DNA of 64,000 bases from Bacteroidota bacterium (lineage in GTDB: Bacteria; Bacteroidota; Bacteroidia; Cytophagales; Spirosomataceae). Where the stretch lies: NCBI GenBank assembly GCA_020161355.1, contig JAIUOF010000003.1:473125-537124 (forward strand). The letters run 5' to 3'. Below, in pieces: positions 1-9,589 of this stretch. The position numbers and the translations under genes are program-made. The notes beneath the pieces were generated by a model, which was given only the letters and a program-made list of their open reading frames with translations, was not told the DNA's origin and ran no database searches. Position 1 is the first letter of the stretch, and every line of letters begins with the position of its first letter.

Positions 1-1089
1 AACCATCGAAATAAGTACAGATTCGGCAATAAACTGAGCAAAAATTTGACGGCGTGTTGCTCCTGATACTTTTCTGATTCCTACTTCTTTCGCACGTGTC
101 AACGATCTGGCAACCGAAAGATTGGTATAGTTTAAACAGGCCGATAACATAACAATCAAACAAAGAATACCTAAAACCAGTAAAACAATTGCCGGGATAG
201 CAATATGGGTTTCATTGCCGACCGATTCACCAGGGGTGATGTCAGAAATAGACTGAGCCTTTAGCCCATATTGGTTAATATCGCCAGTGGGATAATATTT
301 TTCTGAAACTTTATCGAGCATTTGTTGTAATTCTGACTCGGTTTTTCCCTTTTGTAGTAAAACATAAGTATAATTGGCCCAAATGGAATTCCAGTCGTTT
401 ACAGGATAACTCACCACTGAATCCCTGGCGAGTATGTTTAGTGAACTCATGGATGCCAAAATCTTAAAAGGAAGGTGGGTTTTACCTTCGGTGGGTTTTA
501 AAACACCGGTAATGGTAAAAAGTCCATAGTCGGTTTCACGGTTACCATTATCAACACCGGTGGGACTGAGATCAGTGTCTTTAAAAGTTACTGTCTTCCC
601 TAACGGATTTTCATTATAAAAAAGCTGAGTTGCCAATTCGTGGCTAATAACGAGGGACTTGGGGTTGGATAGAGCAGTATTGGGGTCTCCTTCCAATAAT
701 TTAAAATCCAGAACTTTAAACAAATTTTCATCAGCAAAATATCCCCCGCCTGAAGCATTTTTTTCTTTATAAAAAATATCACCACCAATATTCCTCACCA
801 AAGTAGCGGAGGACTCAATACCAGTGAAATTTTTTCTTAACTCCTCAGCTAATGGTATGGCTGTCGATGCCATATCACGCATATGATTGTTGTTTTTCCC
901 CGTACATAATATGCGGTAAATCCTGTCTTTCTGAGAATGAAACTGATCATAGCTTTTTTGGTCGGCAATAATTGCTAATATCAACAAACAAACTGACATA
1001 CTTATTGCCAATCCTATAACATTAATCAGGCTGAAAACCCGGTTTTTGAGGAGATTTCTCCAGGCGATTTTAAAATAGTTCTTTATCAT
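1..1089 (-). CDS. MacB/FtsX-type ABC transporter permease, N-terminal part (runs off window)
   Basis: The reading frame is open from an ATG at 1087-1089 to the window edge, giving 363 codons with no stop. The protein starts MIKNYFKIAWRNLLKNRVFS, the same opening as the three complete permeases upstream in the operon. A first membrane segment follows at about residues 20-42, then an extracytoplasmic MacB-like region. The first FtsX helices include the family signature CLNYTNLSVARSLTRAKEVG and continue to the edge (QFIAESVLISMV). By comparison with its paralogues about 440 residues are missing beyond the window. It is the fourth permease of the operon and follows the methyltransferase gene by 12 bases. 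Role inferred: membrane subunit of an ABC exporter or mechanotransmission complex served by the ATPase at 9590-10267. The substrate cannot be told from sequence. Confidence 0.9.
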   Translation of the reverse strand, partial: MIKNYFKIAWRNLLKNRVFSLINVIGLAISMSVCLLILAIIADQKSYDQFHSQKDRIYRILCTGKNNNHMRDMASTAIPLAEELRKNFTGIESSATLVRNIGGDIFYKEKNASGGGYFADENLFKVLDFKLLEGDPNTALSNPKSLVISHELATQLFYNENPLGKTVTFKDTDLSPTGVDNGNRETDYGLFTITGVLKPTEGKTHLPFKILASMSSLNILARDSVVSYPVNDWNSIWANYTYVLLQKGKTESELQQMLDKVSEKYYPTGDINQYGLKAQSISDITPGESVGNETHIAIPAIVLLVLGILCLIVMLSACLNYTNLSVARSLTRAKEVGIRKVSGATRRQIFAQFIAESVLISMV

Positions 1090-1101
1090 AATTTCAGTCA
1101 A

Positions 1102-1692
1102 TTATCTTTTCTTTGCTAATACGACAAGGCCTCTGTCTGTATCTTTCTCAATATAATCTTTAAGCATGTACTCCACTTCCAGGTGGTTTTCTGATAATAA
1201 TTCAGTGATTTTTTCCTTTGGAATAGCACTGTAATAAAACTCCTCTCCCATCATCGGGCTGTTGTGCTCGTCGTCAATATCGCCATGGGTAAACAGTAAA
1301 TAACCTCCCGGATTGAGCATTTTGGCAACTTTGGGATAAATCATTTCCTGTTTGTTTTTCGGAAAATGAAAAAAAGAATCCCAGGCCAGTATGCCATCGA
1401 AAGTTTCGGAAGTTTCGAACTCAAAAAAGTCGGTACATTGAAAATTAGCATTTCGAATCTTGTTTTTATTAGCTATTTCAATCATTTTTTCAGAAATATC
1501 AATTCCGGTTACAAAATGACCTTTTTCTGCCAGAAATTCTGCCACAGGTTTTCCTGTTCCACATCCAATATCCAGAACTTTGGCACCGGGTTTTAGTTTT
1601 TCAGAAAAATCAATAATAAGCTGGCTTACAAAAGATTTATCTCTGAACTCCGCCCATTGGCCAGCAATATTATTATACGATTCCTTATTCAC
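1102..1692 (-). CDS. class I SAM-dependent methyltransferase
   Basis: This 196-residue protein has the class I methyltransferase fold signature. Motif I is VLDIGCGTGKPVAEF at about residues 39-53, followed by an acidic residue ending strand 2 (TGIDIS) and the post-motif region ILAWDSFFHFP. It has no signal peptide or membrane segment, so it should be cytoplasmic. The start is GTG at 1690-1692 and overlaps the stop of the upstream permease (1685-1687), which implies translational coupling. It lies between two permease genes of one export operon, an unusual place for such an enzyme. It may modify a small molecule linked to the transporter or simply be a passenger gene. The substrate is unknown; the sequence resembles general small-molecule methyltransferases of the UbiE/Methyltransf_25 type. 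Confidence 0.85.
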   Translation of the reverse strand: MNKESYNNIAGQWAEFRDKSFVSQLIIDFSEKLKPGAKVLDIGCGTGKPVAEFLAEKGHFVTGIDISEKMIEIANKNKIRNANFQCTDFFEFETSETFDGILAWDSFFHFPKNKQEMIYPKVAKMLNPGGYLLFTHGDIDDEHNSPMMGEEFYYSAIPKEKITELLSENHLEVEYMLKDYIEKDTDRGLVVLAKKR

Positions 1693-4117
1693 TTCTTAAA
1701 CTCTTTACAGGATTCATTAATGCGGCTTTTGTCGATTGATAACTTACCGAAATGAGCGTAATGACTAAAGCCAAAATGCCTACCACCACAAAATACCACC
1801 ACTGAATTCCACTTCTGAATTTAAAATCCTGAAGCCATTGGTTCATAATATAATAGGCTAAAGGGAAGGAAATAAGCATTGATATTACTACAAGCTTCAG
1901 AAAGTCCCGGGAAAGTAAACCTGTTATATTGAGCATGGTAGCTCCCAATACTTTGCGGATACCTATCTCTTTGATACGTTGCTCAGCTACAAATGTGGCC
2001 AAACCGAAAATGCCCAAACACGAAATAAAGATGGCTAAAATGGATGCTATTCTATACAAAAGTCCCAGTTGCTGCTCTTCTTTATAGTAATTCCTTAGCG
2101 TTTCTTCATAAAAACTTCCGGTAAAGACCACTTCCGGAAACACCTCATTATAAGCCTTTTCTATCTTTTTAACCGTAGCCGAAATATTCCCTGAAGAAAG
2201 TTTCACCCCACCTTTCCAATAAAATTTAGGGGCAATGGCAGTCAGAACCGGTGCAATTTCATCTTTTGCCGATCCCACCTGATAGTCTTTCACTACCGCG
2301 ACAATGGGAAGTGGATCCCAGCCCCCAACACGTATATTCTTACCAATAGCGGTCTCAGGATTTTTCACCCCAAGTTTTCTCAAAAGCGTCTCATTTACAA
2401 CAAACTTTCTTAATGTATCAGTGCTGCTATAAGGCTTTCCAGCCACTATTTTCAGACCATAAGTTTCAAAAAAATCATTATCAGCAAATTTCATATTTAC
2501 ATTGAAATCAGCGTCTTTTGCAGCATTATCATAGGCAAAATTGGATTGCCAGTTATTTTGCGAAGAGGGTTCATCATTAGAAAAACTCACGGACTGAACC
2601 TCCGGAATCTCTTTTAGCTTATTTTTCAATGTCTCATATCGATTCTTATATTCGGTATCCATCGCAAACGTAAAGACTCCCTCTTTTTTAAAGCCCGTTT
2701 CCATGTTTTCGATAAATCTCATTTGCTCAAAGTTTACCAAAGTCCCAAACATCATCACAAGTGCGATTGAAAATTGAAAAACTATGAGTCCCTGACGTAG
2801 TGAAAGCCCTTTGGTAAAACCAACCTTTACTTTCTGCCTAAATGCATCCAAAGGTGTAAAAGATGAAAGTACCAGTGAAGGATAAATGCCTGACAATATA
2901 TTGATAGCCATGAAAATAACTAGCACAAATATCCAAAGTAAAGGCTCAGAAAATGGATTAGCCTCGGCCGGATAATCAAACAAACTGGTAAGTAGCGGCA
3001 AACAAAGCCGGGCTATCAGCAAGCCAATACCCATCGAAAACCCGACAAGCACCATGGTTTCGGTCATAAATTGTTTGATGAGCTGAGCGTTTTGTGAACC
3101 CATGGTTTTTCTTACGCCCACTTCTTTGGCTCTTTTGGTGGCAATGGCTGTACTGATGTTGATGAAGTTGATACAAGCCATAAAAATTACCAGAAGCCCT
3201 ACCAGACCAATACCCGCTATTTTTTTCTTGGAAATGGTGCGGTCGTTGTAGTTGCTGTATCGCTCGTCAAAATGCATATTGGCAATCGAACTGAGCGTAT
3301 GTTTTTTGGTGTCGTTTTCTCTTTTGGGATCCCAATGTTTTTTTGTGAAAATATCCAGTCGGGCATTGGCTTGTTGCTCGCTAAAGTTTTCAGGCAAAAG
3401 CACGAAAATATTATCCATGCTGCTTGTACTGCCCCAATCGTCATATTTTCCAAAACCAAAGTTTGAAGAATTTTTACGTTTTGATTCATAGGAAAAAACT
3501 ATTTCCGTCGGAAGGTCGGTATTTAGAGGTACTTCGTCCAAAATACCTACTACCTTCATCACGGTATTGTTGTTATATTTCAAATACTGGCCAACGGCTT
3601 CTTCATATTTCCCAAAATATTTTTCGGCATATTTTTTAGATAATACTACCACATTGGGCTCTGATAACACCTTCGGCGTTCCGACCAGCCATTTGAAATC
3701 AAAAACATCAAAAAACTCCGGCCCGGCACATATTCCCTGATTTTCTTCGGTATATTTTGTGGCATATGAATTGCTGTTGGGGTCTTTGCCCAAAACGGTG
3801 ATTTGAGGCTCAAGTGTACCGCAAACAGGTACCACTTTTTCAAATTGGGGTATTTCTTGCCTGAGAGCATCAATCATGGCCAGCGAGGTACCTGATGTAT
3901 ATTCCACATTTCCATCATTGGTTTTTACTTCTCTTACTATTCGGAAAGTCCTGTCTGATTTTTCATGAAAATTGTCAAAACTAAGCTCATAATAAATCAC
4001 AGCAAATAGCAGGACCACTGCTGCCACTCCTATGGCCAGGCCTACGATATTGATAAATGAGTAAATCTTGTTTTTAAGAAGATTCCTCCAGGCGATTTTG
4101 AAATAGTTTTTGATCAT
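1685..4117 (-). CDS. MacB/FtsX-type ABC transporter permease (double-FtsX), third in operon
   Basis: This 810-residue protein has the double architecture usual for Bacteroidota. It has an N-terminal IAWRNLLKNKIYSFINIVG segment with one membrane helix (about 20-43), a first MacB-like periplasmic domain (to about 275) and a first FtsX block of helices (about 285-420; signature CINFINISTAIATKRAKEVG). These are followed by a further helix (about 445-465), a second periplasmic domain and a C-terminal FtsX block (about 680-800; LGIFGLATFVAEQRIKEIGI). It lacks an ATPase domain, so it must depend on a separate one, probably 9590-10267. It is closely related to the products at 4204-6597 and 6697-9120, so the array arose by tandem duplication. 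The substrate is not predictable. Confidence 0.93.
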   Translation of the reverse strand: MIKNYFKIAWRNLLKNKIYSFINIVGLAIGVAAVVLLFAVIYYELSFDNFHEKSDRTFRIVREVKTNDGNVEYTSGTSLAMIDALRQEIPQFEKVVPVCGTLEPQITVLGKDPNSNSYATKYTEENQGICAGPEFFDVFDFKWLVGTPKVLSEPNVVVLSKKYAEKYFGKYEEAVGQYLKYNNNTVMKVVGILDEVPLNTDLPTEIVFSYESKRKNSSNFGFGKYDDWGSTSSMDNIFVLLPENFSEQQANARLDIFTKKHWDPKRENDTKKHTLSSIANMHFDERYSNYNDRTISKKKIAGIGLVGLLVIFMACINFINISTAIATKRAKEVGVRKTMGSQNAQLIKQFMTETMVLVGFSMGIGLLIARLCLPLLTSLFDYPAEANPFSEPLLWIFVLVIFMAINILSGIYPSLVLSSFTPLDAFRQKVKVGFTKGLSLRQGLIVFQFSIALVMMFGTLVNFEQMRFIENMETGFKKEGVFTFAMDTEYKNRYETLKNKLKEIPEVQSVSFSNDEPSSQNNWQSNFAYDNAAKDADFNVNMKFADNDFFETYGLKIVAGKPYSSTDTLRKFVVNETLLRKLGVKNPETAIGKNIRVGGWDPLPIVAVVKDYQVGSAKDEIAPVLTAIAPKFYWKGGVKLSSGNISATVKKIEKAYNEVFPEVVFTGSFYEETLRNYYKEEQQLGLLYRIASILAIFISCLGIFGLATFVAEQRIKEIGIRKVLGATMLNITGLLSRDFLKLVVISMLISFPLAYYIMNQWLQDFKFRSGIQWWYFVVVGILALVITLISVSYQSTKAALMNPVKSLRSE

Positions 4118-4203
4118 GTCTAATATGTTTATGGCTATCAGCTTTTTTCTAAAATATTAATTATTAATGCTTTATATATTTCAAAGTATATATCATAAGA
4201 CTT

Positions 4204-6597
4204 TTACTCCGTTTTTAAACTTTTGACAGGATCTAATAATGCTGCTTTGATGGCTTGGAAACTTACTGTCAATAGCGTGATTACAAGAGCTCCAATACCT
4301 GACGAAACAAAAACCCACCAGGACAATTCGGTACGATAAGTATATTTTTCTAGCCAGCTATTCATGAAATAATATGCTACCGGAGCTGAAAGCAGACAGG
4401 CAATAATTACCAAAAGCACAAAATCTTTGGAGAGCATGGCCCATAGGTTCGTCACCGTGGCTCCAAGCACTTTCCTGATTCCAATCTCCTTGGTACGTTG
4501 TTCCGCTACAAAACTGGCAAGTCCAAAAAGACCCAGACAGGAAATGAAAATTGCCAATACCGTGAAAATACCGGCGAGGTTTCCCAATTGCTCTTCATCT
4601 GCAAATTTGGCTTCGTATTCTTTGTCAATAAACTGATAGGAATATGGAATATCGGGAAAATGTTTCTTGAAAATACTTTGAATAGTAGTTAAGCTTTCTG
4701 TAGCACTTTTTTCAGGATTCAATCTGATATTGTAATAACTGGCTGCACCTCTTCTATCAAAAGCATAAATCATCTGCTTCACTTTTGCGTAAGGGGACTG
4801 CATCACCATGTCCTGCACCACTCCCACAATTCTTAGTTTCTGATACATTCCTTCATCTTTTGTCAAAAACTTTCCGATTGGATCTTTCAATCCCATGTAT
4901 TTTACGGCACTTTGATTTAATAAAACAGCATCAGAATCTGTTTTCATCTCTCTGGAAAAATCACGACCTTGAACAATTTTCAATTTAAGCGATTTGGCAT
5001 ATTCTGGTGAAACTTCAGTCCAGGCAAAATCTTCCTGAAAACCTTGAGGCTTACCTTCCCAGTCCCATCCAGAGCGATTTGACCAAACATCGGTGGTAGG
5101 ACTACTACTCGACGACATCTCAACTGCAGCACCAGAATTCAGAATCTGTGTACGCATGAAGTCATATTTACCGATAAAATCCATGTACATTACAGGAACT
5201 TGTATCAAACCATTGGTATCATAACCAATAGGACGGTTTTTGGTATGATTGATTTGTTTCATCACTATCAAAGTACCAATTACCAAACCTACAGAAACAG
5301 CAAACTGCATCACAACCAGCACTTTTCTAGGAATAGCGGCCAATTTCCCTACCCTGAATGTGCCTTTAAGAACTTTTACGGGTTGAAAAGACGAAAGATA
5401 TAAAGCCGGATAACTTCCTGATATTAAAGCAGTAAAAACCACTATTCCCAATCCTGTTGACCAAAAATACAGATTAGACCAGGGGAAACTTATTTCTTTA
5501 TCAGTAAGGGAATTAAAGCCAGGAAGGGAGATATTGACCAATAATATTGCGAGCAAAAATGCTAAAATCACCACCAAAAAAGATTCGCTTAAAAACTGAA
5601 AAATGAGCTGATTTCTTTCAGAACCTATTGATTTCCTGATACCCACTTCTTTGGCTCTTTTTTCAGAACGGGCGGTACTGAGATTCATAAAATTGATGCA
5701 TGCTAGTATCAATACGAAAATTCCGATTATGCTAAAAAGCCAAACATTTTCGATAAGTCCGCCTGACTGAACCCCATCCTTAAAATCAGACCGAAGATGC
5801 CAATCTTTCATAGGTAGAAGCATCATCGTGGAATTAAATTCTTTGGATTCAGGATCACCTATTTGTTTGACTTTTCCGATAATCTTTGAAACTTGACCAA
5901 CTGATACATTATCAGCAACTTGAACATACATCTGAAAAGAATTATTTCCCCAGTCATCTACCGAATTCTTCACCCATTCTTGAGAGGACACAAAATATTC
6001 CCAGGGCATTATGAAATTCAGATATCCAAATGAAGAGTTTTTGTTGATGTTTTCATAAACTGCCGTTACTTTCATATTGTGCAGGTTATCAATTTTAACC
6101 ACTTTTCCGATAGGGTCTGTATTCCCAAAAAGTGCCTTGGCAGTAGATTCAGAAAGCAATATTGTGTTCAATTCTCTTAACCCATCTTTGTCCCCTTTCA
6201 GGATTTTCAAATCAAGCATTTTAAGAATGCCTTTCTGAATAAAATTCCCTTCCTGGGTAATATTCTTTTCTTCAAATTTGATATAACTACTCTGTGGCCA
6301 GGTAGCCATGGCTATTTCTTTAAAATAAGAACTGTAATTTTCCCGAAGCATTTTCTCCAAGGGTATTGGAATTGGTTGACCGGTACCTATTTTACCATTA
6401 AAAGTTTGATGCTGATATACCTGTGCAAGTTTTTCTGAATTTTTGAAATTTGAATCGTAACTCAATTCCTCAAAAACCCACATACCGATAATAAGAGCTA
6501 CAGCCATCCCCACTGCCAGACCAAATATATTTATGAAAGAATAAATCTTGTTTTTTTGGATGTTTCTCCAGGCGATTTTGAAATAATTTTTGAGCAT
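4204..6597 (-). CDS. MacB/FtsX-type ABC transporter permease (double-FtsX), second in operon
   Basis: This 797-residue paralogue starts at an ATG (6595-6597) with MLKNYFKIAWRNIQKNKIYS. It has the same order of parts as its neighbours: N-terminal helix, MacB-like periplasmic domain, FtsX block (signature CINFMNLSTARSEKRAKEVG), second periplasmic domain, and C-terminal FtsX block ending AALLDPVKSLKTE. The two FtsX signatures with conserved K-E-V/I-G-I-R-K mark the cytoplasmic coupling loops that would contact the ATPase. It lies 86 bases upstream of the third permease and 99 bases downstream of the first. These gaps hold AGCTATCAGC-like short repeats but no clear terminator, so cotranscription is likely. 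Confidence 0.93.
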   Translation of the reverse strand: MLKNYFKIAWRNIQKNKIYSFINIFGLAVGMAVALIIGMWVFEELSYDSNFKNSEKLAQVYQHQTFNGKIGTGQPIPIPLEKMLRENYSSYFKEIAMATWPQSSYIKFEEKNITQEGNFIQKGILKMLDLKILKGDKDGLRELNTILLSESTAKALFGNTDPIGKVVKIDNLHNMKVTAVYENINKNSSFGYLNFIMPWEYFVSSQEWVKNSVDDWGNNSFQMYVQVADNVSVGQVSKIIGKVKQIGDPESKEFNSTMMLLPMKDWHLRSDFKDGVQSGGLIENVWLFSIIGIFVLILACINFMNLSTARSEKRAKEVGIRKSIGSERNQLIFQFLSESFLVVILAFLLAILLVNISLPGFNSLTDKEISFPWSNLYFWSTGLGIVVFTALISGSYPALYLSSFQPVKVLKGTFRVGKLAAIPRKVLVVMQFAVSVGLVIGTLIVMKQINHTKNRPIGYDTNGLIQVPVMYMDFIGKYDFMRTQILNSGAAVEMSSSSSPTTDVWSNRSGWDWEGKPQGFQEDFAWTEVSPEYAKSLKLKIVQGRDFSREMKTDSDAVLLNQSAVKYMGLKDPIGKFLTKDEGMYQKLRIVGVVQDMVMQSPYAKVKQMIYAFDRRGAASYYNIRLNPEKSATESLTTIQSIFKKHFPDIPYSYQFIDKEYEAKFADEEQLGNLAGIFTVLAIFISCLGLFGLASFVAEQRTKEIGIRKVLGATVTNLWAMLSKDFVLLVIIACLLSAPVAYYFMNSWLEKYTYRTELSWWVFVSSGIGALVITLLTVSFQAIKAALLDPVKSLKTE

Positions 6598-6696
6598 GAT
6601 TTTTCTGGATTTTAGCTACAAGCAATTAGCTGATAGCTTTATTTTAATGTTTTACTTCTTTCTAAATTTATAATTTGCATTAATCATACGTGAGAA

Positions 6697-9120
6697 TTAC
6701 TCCGACTTCAAACTATTAATAGGATTCAATAAAGCGGCCTTGATAGATTGAAATCCAACCGTTACAATAGCTATTGCAATAGCCAAAACGGCAGCCAACG
6801 CATAAATCCACAAACCAATATTGATTCGATAAGGAAAATCTGAAAGCCATTTTTCCATGAAATAATAGGCTATTGGACAGGCTAATAATATGGAAATTCC
6901 AACCAGAATTAAAAACTCTTGTGAGAGCAAATTAAAAATGCTCAGTACGCTTGCACCCAATACTTTTCTAATTCCGATTTCTTTTGTGCGGGACTCAACA
7001 GTGAAGGTGGCTAAACCAAAAAGTCCCAAACAAGCAATGAAAATTGCCCAAATTGAAGCTGATGTAAACAATTGACCGTACTGTTTTTCGCTTACATATT
7101 GTTTTTGAAAATTCTCATCTACAAAGAAATATTCAAACGGATTTCCTGAAAAATACTTTTTGTAAAGAGTCTCGAGAGAACTAATCTTGTCAGACATTTT
7201 ATCTGCAGTAAGTCTCACTGTTATATAAGCCGAGCTATTTTGAGGATAAAAAATCATTGGGTCGATGGATTGTTGAAGACTAGCATGATGATAATCTTTT
7301 ACAACACCCACAATTTCAAGATAACGTTCGTCCCATTTGATTTTTGTGGAAAGTGCTTCTTCAGGGGTGAGATGAAGTTGCTCTAAAGCCCGCTCATTTA
7401 CCATTACTTTGGAGTTATCATTCCATTCAACGTTACACTCCTCAGGGGTGAAGTTTCGGCCTGATTTTAATTTTATATCGTAAGTTTTCAAGTATTTATC
7501 TCCTATGATAGAAAAAGCAAATGCCTTATTTTCATCACCTAATTTTGATTTTGGAGACGTAATGCCCTCTGTCATAAAGTTGTACCAACTACTTGGCACG
7601 CTGCCACTAGTAGCATAATCTTTAATAAAACTTTGTTGTGTAATTGCATTTAAAAAACCATTTCTACGTATTGCAAAAGTACTATCTATGCCCACATCTG
7701 GCCCACGAACTACCAAAAGCTGATTGATATTCATGCCCAAATCTTTGTTTTGCATATAATTTAACTGACTATAAATCAGTATAGTAAACAAAATCAAAGT
7801 AACCGAAACACAAAATTGAGAAACTACCAACGATTTACGAAGGAAAACCCCTTTGCTAGTTTTTGTAATTTTACCTTTAAGAGTTTCAATAGGCTTATAA
7901 TTTGATAAAACAAAAGCCGTATAAGCCCCAGAACCCAAAGAACCAAGTACTAAAAGAACGATACCTAAAATCCAAACATTAGAATTACTTAGAGATTGTA
8001 AAGAAAGTTGTTTGCCAATCATTTCATTAAATAATGGCTGAAGTGAGAAGATTAACAATACAGCTAAAATAAGTGCCAAAACATTTACCAAAATCGATTC
8101 CCCTAAAAACTGGCCCACCAAATTGCTTTGTGTTGCACCAATTACTTTCCTAACACCAACTTCGTTTGCTCTTTTGAGAGAATTAGCCGTGCTGAGGTTG
8201 ATATAATTGAACCACGCAATAATCAAAATCAAAAAGGCAATACCCGCAAGCATGTACACGTACCTAATGTTTCCTGTGTGTTGCAGGTTATCTGAAAACG
8301 AAGCTGCTAAGTGGCTTTCACTAAAAGGCTGAATTCTGAAAATATTGGCATCTTTTTCATTTTGCAATTCGCGACGCAATGCTGTTAGTTTTTTCTCAAA
8401 ATCTTTATAATCAGCCCCTTTTTGCAACGAAATTACAACATTGATAAATTGTGAATCTAAATTATTGAGATTTGCCCAGCCATTTCCATTGAGATTTGCT
8501 TCATTTTTTAGGGTTTCAAGAGAAAAAACTATATCAAGTCTAATCGTAGAGTTTCCGCCCATATCTTCATAAACACCATCAACGGTGTATAAGGCTTTTC
8601 CAAACTGATTATAGAGGGAGATGGTCTTTCCAATCGGATTTTCATCTCCAAAATATTTCTTGCTATATGTTTCTGAAATAAATGCTGTGTTTGGTTTATT
8701 AAAACTTTTTGAATTGCCAGATTTCAAAGGAAAACTAAAGAAATCGAAGAAATTTCCCTCTACATAGCCAATACTTTGCTCTCTGAAAGAAACGTTTTTA
8801 GATTCATTTTTCACTATCCCCTGAGCAACACCTTCGGCATATCTACAAAAGTCTTTCATTTCAGGAAAACGCTCCTTGGCCTTCACAACCCAACCAGGCT
8901 CAACCTGCGACCATGAACCACCACTGGTGTTTTCCATCATAACACGATACATGTTGGGCAAATTAGAATGAAACTGATTTACACTTTTTTCTAAACTTAC
9001 ATACTCAAGAATGAGCAAAAAAGCAGCAATACCCATAGCCAAACCCGCAACATTAATGAAACTATAAACCTTGTTACGAACAAGATTCCTCCATGCGATT
9101 TTGAAATAATTCTTTAGCAT
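6697..9120 (-). CDS. MacB/FtsX-type ABC transporter permease (double-FtsX), first in operon
   Basis: The longest frame begins at a TTG (9157-9159), but the ATG at 9118-9120 gives MLKNYFKIAWRNLVRNKVYS, which lines up exactly with the starts of the other permeases. I therefore take 9120 as the start, giving 807 residues. Domains are an N-terminal helix, a periplasmic MacB-like domain, an FtsX block (FNYINLSTANSLKRANEVGV), a second periplasmic domain and a C-terminal FtsX block (LGLFGLATFTVESRTKEIGI). It ends ALLNPINSLKSE, like its paralogues. It follows the small secreted protein gene by 35 bases. Together with two or more further permeases it forms the membrane part of an ABC system of unknown substrate; macrolide/peptide efflux or envelope stress roles are known for the family. 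Confidence 0.93.
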   Translation of the reverse strand: MLKNYFKIAWRNLVRNKVYSFINVAGLAMGIAAFLLILEYVSLEKSVNQFHSNLPNMYRVMMENTSGGSWSQVEPGWVVKAKERFPEMKDFCRYAEGVAQGIVKNESKNVSFREQSIGYVEGNFFDFFSFPLKSGNSKSFNKPNTAFISETYSKKYFGDENPIGKTISLYNQFGKALYTVDGVYEDMGGNSTIRLDIVFSLETLKNEANLNGNGWANLNNLDSQFINVVISLQKGADYKDFEKKLTALRRELQNEKDANIFRIQPFSESHLAASFSDNLQHTGNIRYVYMLAGIAFLILIIAWFNYINLSTANSLKRANEVGVRKVIGATQSNLVGQFLGESILVNVLALILAVLLIFSLQPLFNEMIGKQLSLQSLSNSNVWILGIVLLVLGSLGSGAYTAFVLSNYKPIETLKGKITKTSKGVFLRKSLVVSQFCVSVTLILFTILIYSQLNYMQNKDLGMNINQLLVVRGPDVGIDSTFAIRRNGFLNAITQQSFIKDYATSGSVPSSWYNFMTEGITSPKSKLGDENKAFAFSIIGDKYLKTYDIKLKSGRNFTPEECNVEWNDNSKVMVNERALEQLHLTPEEALSTKIKWDERYLEIVGVVKDYHHASLQQSIDPMIFYPQNSSAYITVRLTADKMSDKISSLETLYKKYFSGNPFEYFFVDENFQKQYVSEKQYGQLFTSASIWAIFIACLGLFGLATFTVESRTKEIGIRKVLGASVLSIFNLLSQEFLILVGISILLACPIAYYFMEKWLSDFPYRINIGLWIYALAAVLAIAIAIVTVGFQSIKAALLNPINSLKSE

Positions 9121-9155
9121 AATATTGTTTATTAAAATCTTTATTTGAAGATTAT

Positions 9156-9509
9156 TCAAGACTTAGAAGGCGTAAGGATTTCTTTCTTCTTCTTCTTCAC
9201 AATTTTCTGCTCACTTTTCAGATTATTTTCGGGAAAAATGATGGTAGTGCCGTATTGATTAGATTTGAACTGTGCGTTTTGCAATTGAAGGTTTTTCATG
9301 GCGAAACCCTCCTTGGAAATATGGATAATGGCCAATTCTTCAATTTGAAAAACCAAAGTATCTGCATCATCGGTGATTAGTTTGAACACATTGTTTTCAA
9401 GACTAAGGGCATTTCCAAGTTCATAGCTTCCATCAGATTTTTTTACAAAATCCTGGCTGTAAACCTGCCCAAAGGCAAGCAAAAATGTAAGTGTTAATAG
9501 CTTTTTCAT
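9156..9509 (-). CDS. small secreted protein of unknown function in the ABC operon
   Basis: This 117-residue protein has a clear signal peptide (MKKLLTLTFLLAFGQVYSQ, cleavage near residue 18). The mature part is short and predicted rich in beta strands, and the tail is very basic (VKKKKKEI at about residues 103-110). I do not recognise a family. The gene lies between the ABC ATPase (9590) and the first permease (9120), so its product is probably exported and works with the transporter, for example as a periplasmic partner. That is inference from position only. The start is an ATG at 9507-9509. The stop (9156-9158) overlaps the rejected upstream TTG start of the next gene. Confidence 0.8.
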   Translation of the reverse strand: MKKLLTLTFLLAFGQVYSQDFVKKSDGSYELGNALSLENNVFKLITDDADTLVFQIEELAIIHISKEGFAMKNLQLQNAQFKSNQYGTTIIFPENNLKSEQKIVKKKKKEILTPSKS

Positions 9510-9589
9510 AATTTGGTTTTTAAATTTAGTATTATACCTAAATTCAATCTTTTTGGCCTTATTTTTTAGCCCAGGCCTTGCTAATCAGC

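Noticed and set aside
8784..8800. AAACGTTT palindrome resembling the LacI-type site
   Set aside because: It lies inside the permease coding region, far from any sugar gene promoter; taken as chance.
9121..9159. Upstream TTG start extending the first permease by 13 residues
   Set aside because: The ATG at 9118-9120 aligns with the other permease starts; the extra residues (NNLQIKILINNI) have no counterpart.
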